Below, piece after piece: positions 57,756 to 64,000 of a DNA stretch of 64,000 nt (within the stretch, counting starts at the first letter, position 1; every line of letters starts with the position of its first letter). The stretch covers positions 123,745,891-123,809,890 of the forward strand of contig OZ020267.1 of NCBI GenBank assembly GCA_963971225.1, written 5' to 3'. Below the pieces are notes generated by a model. The model made no database searches, was not told where the DNA came from, and worked only from the letters and a program-made list of their open reading frames with translations. The translations under genes were made by a program, and so were the position numbers. This stretch comes from Melieria omissa (taxonomy: Eukaryota > Arthropoda > Insecta > Diptera > Ulidiidae).

Positions 57756-57847
57756 TTGCGTTTTTATGGACAAAATTTTCTTCGGTAAACTACAAACTGC
57801 ATGCAATTCAAACATATTGCTTTGTGCGGACGAATTTTTGCGTAAGT
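57750..57847 (+). other. Possible ratchet-associated exon with a downstream donor
   Basis: A second strong donor-like word, GTAAGTATT, begins at 57842, 92 bases after the ratchet acceptor. Ratchet sites are known to be recognised by exon definition with the help of such a downstream 5' splice site. The 92-base stretch could therefore be a recursive-splicing exon, normally skipped, or a real small exon. Confidence 0.5.
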
Positions 57848-57985
57848 ATTCAACAGTCGTTTAGTCATTGTCATTAGTTGCTATTCTTCAGTGGTTTGAA
57901 CTTGGGATTGGGTTTTGAATGTCGACTCAACATATATAAAGAATAGCAATTCTTTTAAAGTAAAATTATTGCTTAAAAAAAATAC

Positions 57986-58396
57986 CGTAACGATGAGTCA
58001 CTCTGTGCTCTGCTATGCATGAATGCTTTTCCAAGCATACTTTTAGGCATGCACTTTGAAGTACGGCAAACTTGCTATAACTCCGATATGGCAAGGATGA
58101 TTCGCGATGGTAATGGGCTGTGCTAGATTGATCGAGAGTCTAACTGGAATGTGCAAGAAAAATCGGCGCGATAAGAAAACAAGTATAAAAAGAAATAATG
58201 TGCATCGCAGAGGGTCGAGTCTGTGTTGAGCAAGAAAAGGGGAAACATGCAATAGTAGTAGTGTAAAGACAAACAAGTGTAAATTTGTAAATAAAGTGAT
58301 TGTTGGTTTCTGACTGCGTTTTGCGCTGAGTAATTGAAGTGGTTTTATTTTCAAGCACAATCCAGATACGAACTTAGAGAAGTCATTTTCGTTACA
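57986..58396 (+). mobile_element. Solo LTR, TGTAACGATGAG family, copy A
   Basis: Begins CGTAACGATGAGTCACTCTG and ends TCGTTACA, so the ends are inverted (TGTAACGA/TCGTTACA type). Within are GCTATGCATGAATGCTTTTC, GTATAAAAAGAAATAATGTG (TATA-like, near 58181), GTAAATAAAGTGATTGTTGG (poly(A) signal) and GCACAATCCAGATACGAACT. It lies only 140 bp downstream of the ratchet donor, in the same orientation. No internal coding sequence adjoins. Confidence 0.8.
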
Positions 58397-60130
58397 GTAT
58401 TTAAAATTGGCCTTCAAAAAGTAAAGTGCAAAATAGTTGCAGTAGAATGCACTAATGCGAATGGTCACTTTCGATAAAACGTTCAAATTTCCCACATACA
58501 TAGTAAGTTTCCACCCTCCTTCACACATACACACATACACACACAAATCAACGCCGGATTAGCAGTTTACATGCTCGCAAAGCCTTGAAATGTGTTCAAT
58601 ATGAGCACAGCAACAGTTTGGGCAGCTTAAGCGAATTTTCGTAAAATCCAATAATATTTCAATAATCCACAATGCCCACTGCCAAAGTGCGCTGCTAAGT
58701 GTTTAAAATTAATATTGCACTCTAAAATGTTTGTTTGCTGCGTTGAAAGTCAGGCGAAAACTTTGCATCGAGAATTCAATGAACGCATAAAGACGCTTTA
58801 ATTGTAAAAGTTTCAATTTGTGAGCGGCTGCGTCGTGTTCTGGCGCCTTTGCCTAACGCCCGAAGACAGTCGAAACACTAAGCGCAGCGGCAACTTTGTA
58901 AGCGGTTTTAAAGTGTTGTTGCTGTCGGTAATTAAAGATTATTGCCGGATTATGAAAATAGCAGATGCAATAAAATTTCCCAAAAAAAGAAATATAAAAA
59001 TAAAGCCAACAAAAGAAATCGTTGGCTAAAAAATACTTAAGTAAAACAAGCAGCAAACATAGACGAAAGCAGCTTCTCTTCCACACAGACAAAGACACAC
59101 ACATACAAACATACGTGTACGTATTTAGTAGCAGGCGAAAGCACACATAAAACGAAATTAGCTGCCAATAAAGTGAATGGCAGCGGCAACTGGGATTTGC
59201 TGGCGTATACGTAACATTTGCAATTTCTTTGAATTGCCGCACCAGGCAGCCAAAAGGCATTTTGCCGCCTTTTGTACATCAACACCACCGCACAGACAAA
59301 ACCCGACAGACACACACATAGACATTGAAGTGCAAAAATAGCAACAACAACCATTACTTTTCGTTGGATATTGGCAAATCTCGGCTGTTTGTCGTTTTTT
59401 TCTTTCACATCTTCCGTCTTAGCGCCGTTTTTTTCTCATTTCTTATTTTTCGCTATTCACTCAGCTCCTGTTTGGGTAATTTTATCTAAAGTTTTTCTTG
59501 TTGTTATTGTATTTTTTTTTGTCGCAATTCAACACTAAAGCTGCCGCTTGCGAAATTGAAATTGAGAAATTATTTTTATGTTGGCTATTTAAAGGATTTG
59601 CATATTGATTGGGCGACATAGGCTCAAAGCAAAGGCCAACGTGACTGGGCGCGACCCGGTGACGAATGCAAGTAAACGCTTATAGGGGCTTTTGCTTGTA
59701 ATTTGAATCGTAGCAGAATATTGGCTGCACTAAGCTGAACTCGAGTTTCGTTTTCATTTTTATTTTCATTTCTATTTCTATTTCTATTTTCATGTTCATT
59801 TTTATTTTCACTTTTATTGATCTTCGCGCGCAAATGCAAAGAAAGAAAAACTGATTTTGCTTTCGTTTTTGTTTGGTTTTTTTTGGCATTTGTCAAGTCG
59901 ATACATGAGCCGGCACCTTTGGGTCGTTGACGTATCCCCAGCGGGTGTGAGGAACTCACATATTGTGTGGACGCCTAATCCGTTTAATAAGTGCGGCGTC
60001 GAAGTTGTGTGCTGTGACGTCTTTAATCACCGCCAATGTCCTTCTGTGGCTACAACGACGAAAGGCAAAATTGTTGTGAAGTCAGTGACTGCAGTAAAGT
60101 CTGAACAGCTTCTTCAACGATGAGGACATT
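58397..60130. other. GC-richer unique block
   Basis: Includes ACACATACACACAC-type runs near 58522 and 59094, and TTTCTATTTCTATTTCTATTTT near 59768. Frames overlap on both strands. Candidate regulatory or intronic DNA. Confidence 0.4.
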
Positions 60131-61230
60131 TCTAGCTTGAATATTTGATTAAAAAGGAAAGTGTGATTTAAGCTTTGTGGGTCGTTGCTGCCTTACCTTT
60201 TGCGTGCTTATGCTTATTGACCCATAACCTTTGCCTTCAAGGCCAAATGACTTATAACCCACACAACTTTAGTAATGTGAGATATTTTACTTTGCATCAT
60301 GCAACTTTTCGTGGCAAAGAAAAACTTTATTCTTAACAAAAAATGTCATTTAACAATAGTCACACACACACATACACTGACAAGCAAAAGTCGAGTCCCT
60401 CTTTAATGCAAACTTTGAAAATGCAGAAAATGTCTAAAGCACATAGCAAGAAAAAAGTTTTGCACGTAAATTTACATATTTGCATTTACTGGCAGATTTT
60501 ACAAGAATAGCAAAAAAATGTGAAATCAAATTGAATCCAAAACTTGACTGCACTTAAAAAGTTCAGCTTCTTTTCTTGTGCACTCGCTCGCTATGCGTTT
60601 TACTCAGCTACTTGGCATAGCTTCTTCTTTTGAACGTTTCGAAATTACTTCTACCAGTTCTTGGTTCTCTCTTGTGTTGCGTCGCTGCAGTGCAACTTTG
60701 CCAAACTGCTTTTGTTATCTTATCAGTTTTCACTTTCGCACTGACTGGCCGCATGACCTGCTCGCAGGCGCTTTGTGACTAGTTAGCTTCAAAATTTATG
60801 TAGTTGAAACTCATCGCCTGAAAGTATGTGATGAGATGAAGCATTACGATGACAAACGATGATGGCTATGTTTATTTTTGGCTCACTTTTAGGCTAAAAG
60901 TAACAGTTAGCTCACGGGTTTAAGTTCTTTGTATACGAGTTGTAAAGACGAAAGACGTTTTGAATTGTTGCCTATGGAGAAAGAGTTTCACTTTTTTGGA
61001 TGGCTGCATGCAACTTTGAGAACGCTTGAGCCCTTTATGACTCTAGAAGTCATGGTTTGAAGTCATAAAGAACTGTTAAATAAAAAACTGACTTGACAAC
61101 TAGTTACGTATTGACTCATTAGCATACAATGCCAAACTCCTATTATCCTATTATCTCCTATTCTTCAATTATTGTGGAAAAGCTGGGAGTTTTTTTACAT
61201 AAAGATATTTTATGCAAACTTAGCATACAA
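60131..61230. other. Spacer without recognised features
   Basis: AT-rich with a GC-richer patch around 60580-60780. No gene recognised. Confidence 0.4.
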
Positions 61231-61238
61231 AGTTTTAA

Positions 61239-61321
61239 CCCTTTCAGTCACAATGTCCAATATATTGGACTACAGCCCATACAATTCATACAGCTGGCTG
61301 TTATTTTCACATCGGAAAGGG
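61239..61321. mobile_element. Tiny 83-bp TTAA-flanked element
   Basis: TTAA (61235-61238), CCCTTTCAGTCACAATG, a 50-bp middle, CATCGGAAAGGG, TTAA (61322-61325). The CCCTTTC/GAAAGGG ends are perfect. A central palindrome CCAATATATTGG sits at about 61257-61268. Short ends of CCY type with TTAA flanks point to a piggyBac-mobilised remnant. Confidence 0.65.
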
Positions 61322-61390
61322 TTAATATTACGAAAATTAAAAAAAATTATTAATATACACGAAAATTAGTTTGGCTTGCTAATGCAGGCG

Positions 61391-61806
61391 GAATTCGTTT
61401 CACTGTATTGTGCTCAAAAATAAAACACACTAAAATCGTTCAACTTAGTTCACCATTAGTATTAGTTTAGTTAATTTAGTTTATTATAGTTTTTTATAAT
61501 TTATTAGTTAATCCATAGTAACTTTATTTACAATTTTACACTTTACTGTCTCTACACTTGTTTTTCATTGCACTATCTGTGCTTCTTCGTGTTGTATCGC
61601 TGCTTGCCAAAATCTGCTTGTAGCTCGTTCTCGAACATTCCATTATCGCCTCGAGTTGTTCTCGAACATCCCAGTACCGCTGCGAGTTATCCTTAAGATT
61701 GTTCCATCGACATTACGGTGCCCCTAAAAGTATACCATGCTCGGCGTACAACTCATTCTCAAATATCCCAGCATTGCTGGCTCAGTGACGGCGAGCATTA
61801 TCGTCA
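61391..61806 (-). mobile_element. Solo LTR, second subfamily, copy E
   Basis: Minus strand: begins TGACGATAATGCTCGCCGTC, passes GCATGGTATACTTTTAGGGG and GTAAATAAAGTTACTATGG, and ends GAGCACAATACAGTGAAACG. It matches the copy at 39535-39894 along most of its length, with an AT-rich insertion at about 61455-61500. The next solo LTR starts 69 bp away in the opposite orientation. Confidence 0.7.
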
Positions 61807-61874
61807 TATGGATGACCATGGAAAGTGTTATGCATTTAATACAAAGCTTTTAACTTTGACAACTTTCAAAATAT

Positions 61875-62270
61875 TGTAACGATGAGGCACTCTGTGCTGT
61901 GCTATGCATGAATGCTTTTCCAAGCATACTTTTAGGCATGCACTTTGGAGTACGGGCGGTTGGCTATAATTCCGATATGGCAAGGATGGTTTGCGAAGGT
62001 GATGGACTGTGCTAGAACGATCGACATAGAGAGTACATCTAGAATGTGCAAGAAACATCGGCGCGATAAGAAAACAAGTACAAAAAGCAGCAGTGTGCAG
62101 CGCAGAGGGTCGAGTCCTAGTTGAATAAGCAAAGTAGTAACAAGTGTAGATACAAGCAAAGTGTTAATGTGTAAGTAAAGTGATTGTTGGTTTTTGACTG
62201 CGGTTGCGCTGAATAATTGAAGTGGTTTTATTTTCAAGCACAATCCAAAAACAAACTTAGAGAAATATAC
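61875..62270 (+). mobile_element. Solo LTR, TGTAACGATGAG family, copy B
   Basis: Starts TGTAACGATGAGGCACTCTG and follows copy A base for base with scattered changes as far as ACAAACTTAGAGAA at about 62262. It contains GCGATAAGAAAACAAGTACA, GCGCAGAGGGTCGAGTCC, GTAAGTAAAGTGATTGTTGG and GAAGTGGTTTTATTTTCAAG. Here the poly(A) hexamer is changed (GTAAGTAAAG). The 3' end is less certain than in copy A. Confidence 0.78.
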
Positions 62271-62589
62271 TCTCTAGATACTTATATAGATATTTTTCAG
62301 AAAATTTCTAACTAATTAACCAACTAACTAACTGACTCTTTTCTTTAATTGATTGAGGAAGATAAAGAAGTCAGCTGATAAACGTCAGTACACAATGTCA
62401 GTAACAAATTAAGTCTGGACGGGTCAATGTTTTGTATAAAGTATGATCTCTGTGACCTCTAGCGCATCAAAAGAAGGGGCCAAATGCATTGAAACCATTT
62501 CTGATTAGTTGGTTGAGTAGCTGCTATCACAGCTAGGCAGCACAATTAGTGCATAAAATGTAGTTTTGAAACTTAATTACCACTTTGTG

Positions 62590-62755
62590 TTGGTATTGAC
62601 TGGTATTTTAAATCCACTTTGCGAAATCAAAGAAGTGCAGAAGTTCCCTGATCTCCATAGTTGGAAATGGTTCTGAGGTCTTCCGAGACATTCCGACATT
62701 CATACAAAAAGTGAGTGAGTATTTTCTCTGATTCTCATACCCACAACTGTGTGGG
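62590..62755 (-). pseudogene. LINE pol C-terminal tail
   Basis: Minus strand reads ILTHFLYECRNVSEDLRTIS and, after a frame change, MEIRELLHFFDFAKWI then stop. HFLxEC and LLxFxxxxxW are patterns of the extreme C-terminus of Jockey/R1-like LINE proteins; compare LSNLLSFIKRSNWF in the better copy at 27453. Nothing upstream is preserved, since mariner-like sequence follows. Confidence 0.45.
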
Positions 62756-62904
62756 TGTTTCCAAGCAAAGACTTCAACCTATTCAAGATGTACTTTGGGC
62801 ATGTTTTTCTTCAAATATTGCAGGTAGACAGTTTGCTCTATCTTTCGTTAGCATGAATCAGAAAATGTATGCATGTCGCTTCTTAGCCTTAGTTCCCAAG
62901 GCTT

Positions 62905-63240
62905 TCTAAAGTCATACATAAAGTGCGATTAGGATGATCTTTCACTGGGATAATTGGGCTTTGGCCTCAACGTCATAACCATATTTTATCACCAGTCATG
63001 ACCTGTTTGAGCAAATCGTTGCAATGCTCATGCGTCGATTCTTTTGGTCAAATGTAAGCAATTTTAGAACAAACTTTGTTCTGACACAAGTTTTATGTCC
63101 AAACATACGAAAACATTGCATGACATTAGTCAACGGATACGCCAGCAGCCTTAGCAACTTTTTTAATAGTCATTCAACGGGTTTCATAAAATATTGTCAC
63201 CGTTTTAACGTTGAACTTATGAACCTTTTTTTGCTTAAAG
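62905..63240 (-). pseudogene. Degraded mariner transposase, middle part
   Basis: Minus strand pieces in shifting frames read TIKKVAKAAGVSVD (second helix-turn-helix), KLLTFDQKNRRMSIA, KQVMTGDKIW and YGYDVEAKAQLSQ. The last two hold the first catalytic Asp (TGDxxW) and the conserved YGYD segment that follows it in a widespread insect mariner group. The N-terminus and the second and third catalytic Asp are absent or unreadable. Confidence 0.7.
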
Positions 63241-63461
63241 TAGACTAGCCAATTGATTCTGTCACCATTTGAATTGCGTTTGATCACTTAATTATGTTTT
63301 TCACTTAAAATTTAATGGACATTTTTTTAATCAATTTTTCGATGGCAATAAATTGCCAAACTCACTAAAACATATTTGACTTTTAATTCAGTCAAAAGAC
63401 AACTATATGTTAAATGGCTGATAATATCAACATTATGTTGTATACATGTGAACCCACATAA

Positions 63462-64000
63462 CAGTTGGGCTGAAAAGTTCGTATCGTTTTATAGCTTATA
63501 GCACATAGCTTTCGCATACCCAAATATTCATGAACGATATGTCCAACACGTTCCTTTGATATCTTTAGAGTGTCAGCTATACAAATCAACCTCAATTTAC
63601 CATCTTCCAAAATCGTTTTGTGGATCTTTTTGATGTTTTTGTCCGTAACAGCCTCTTTCGGACGTCCACTGCGTTCATCGTCTTCGGTTCTCATATGGCC
63701 TGTACGGAATTTAGCAAACCACTTACGAATGGTTGCTTCGCCCGGCGCAGAGTCCGGATAACACTCATCAATCCACTTTTTGGTATCAGTAACCCTTTTT
63801 TTCTTAAAAAATAATGTTTCATTAAAACACGAAATTCCTTTTTATCCATTTTTTTCAAAATAACAAAAGTTGCTTCACGCAGAATGCTGTATCTCACAAA
63901 CTAATAATCAGACAGCTGTCAAATTTATACACGTTTCTTTTCAAGGTGGTTACTACCTAAAAATGATACGGATTTTATTCTAGTACCGCCATCTCATAGA
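63462..64000 (-). mobile_element. Internally deleted mariner at the window edge
   Basis: The minus strand encodes the transposase N-terminus. MDKKEFRVLMKHYFLRKK starts at 63855. Then, across a frameshift, come CYPDSAPGEATIRKWFAKFR (about 63710-63770), EDDERSGRPKEAVTDKNIKK, ISKERVGHIVHEYLGMRKLC. Immediately afterwards it enters an end-like sequence (GCTATAAAACGATACGAACT, TTTCAGCCCAAC) at about 63462-63500. The catalytic core is therefore missing: the gene stops after about 115 residues. The right end (containing ATAAAATCCGTATCATTTT, minus strand) reaches or passes the end of the window, so the second terminal repeat cannot be confirmed. Confidence 0.82.

Noticed and set aside
62795..62830. TTTTTCTTCAAATATTGCAG followed by GTAGAC as a ratchet site
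   Set aside because: The pyrimidine tract is interrupted, the donor is weak, and the site lies between LINE and mariner remnants.

Overview
This looks like non-coding DNA from a higher fly (Diptera, Brachycera). A true fruit fly (Tephritidae) would fit, but that is inference. The signs are AT-rich sequence, abundant CA and CAG/GTT simple repeats, decayed mariner and Tc1 transposons, 5'-truncated LINE tails, Helitron ends of the TC...CTAG type and tRNA-derived SINE copies. There is no operon-like layout. I see no confidently identifiable host protein-coding gene. The longest open frames come from simple repeats or transposons.

Layout: 0-8 kb has two degenerate TGAA-type repeats, a diverged 0.7-kb tandem duplication and a SINE. 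8-11 kb is a GC-richer block rich in simple sequence, and 11-15 kb is AT-rich with a LINE remnant. At 15.2-15.6 kb lies the one frame that could be a host exon. It has a splice-acceptor-like start, encodes an Arg-rich, acidic and hydrophobic protein, and is followed by an AATAAA signal. 16.6-19.1 kb is a CAGT repeat followed by a Helitron-like element carrying a nested, internally deleted mariner. 21.4-22.6 kb holds a small TTAA-flanked element, a solo LTR and a perfect hairpin. 26-28.3 kb holds a deleted Tc1-like element beside a foldback-like element that contains a LINE end. 36-37 kb is a second Helitron-like copy. 39-40 kb and 45.6-48.4 kb carry solo LTRs, a mariner fragment, a SINE and a LINE interrupted by a long-TIR TTAA element. 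41.5-43.5 kb and 50.9-55.05 kb are long purine-only strands. The second of these is interrupted by a Helitron with 268-bp tandem repeats, a TTAA element and an AAAAG array. 57.7 kb carries a textbook recursive-splicing (ratchet) site. 58-64 kb carries three solo LTRs, a tiny TTAA element, a LINE end and two mariner remnants.

Between the repeats lie blocks about 1-3 kb long (roughly 1.3-2.6, 8.4-11.2, 19.2-20.5, 22.9-24.2, 28.6-30.1, 32.8-33.6, 38.2-41.3, 49.2-50.9, 55.1-56.7 and 58.4-60.1 kb). They are GC-richer and look like unique fly regulatory or intronic DNA. With the ratchet site on the + strand, the simplest reading is that at least the right part of the window lies inside a very long intron of a + strand gene whose exons are outside the window. 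That reading is inference.
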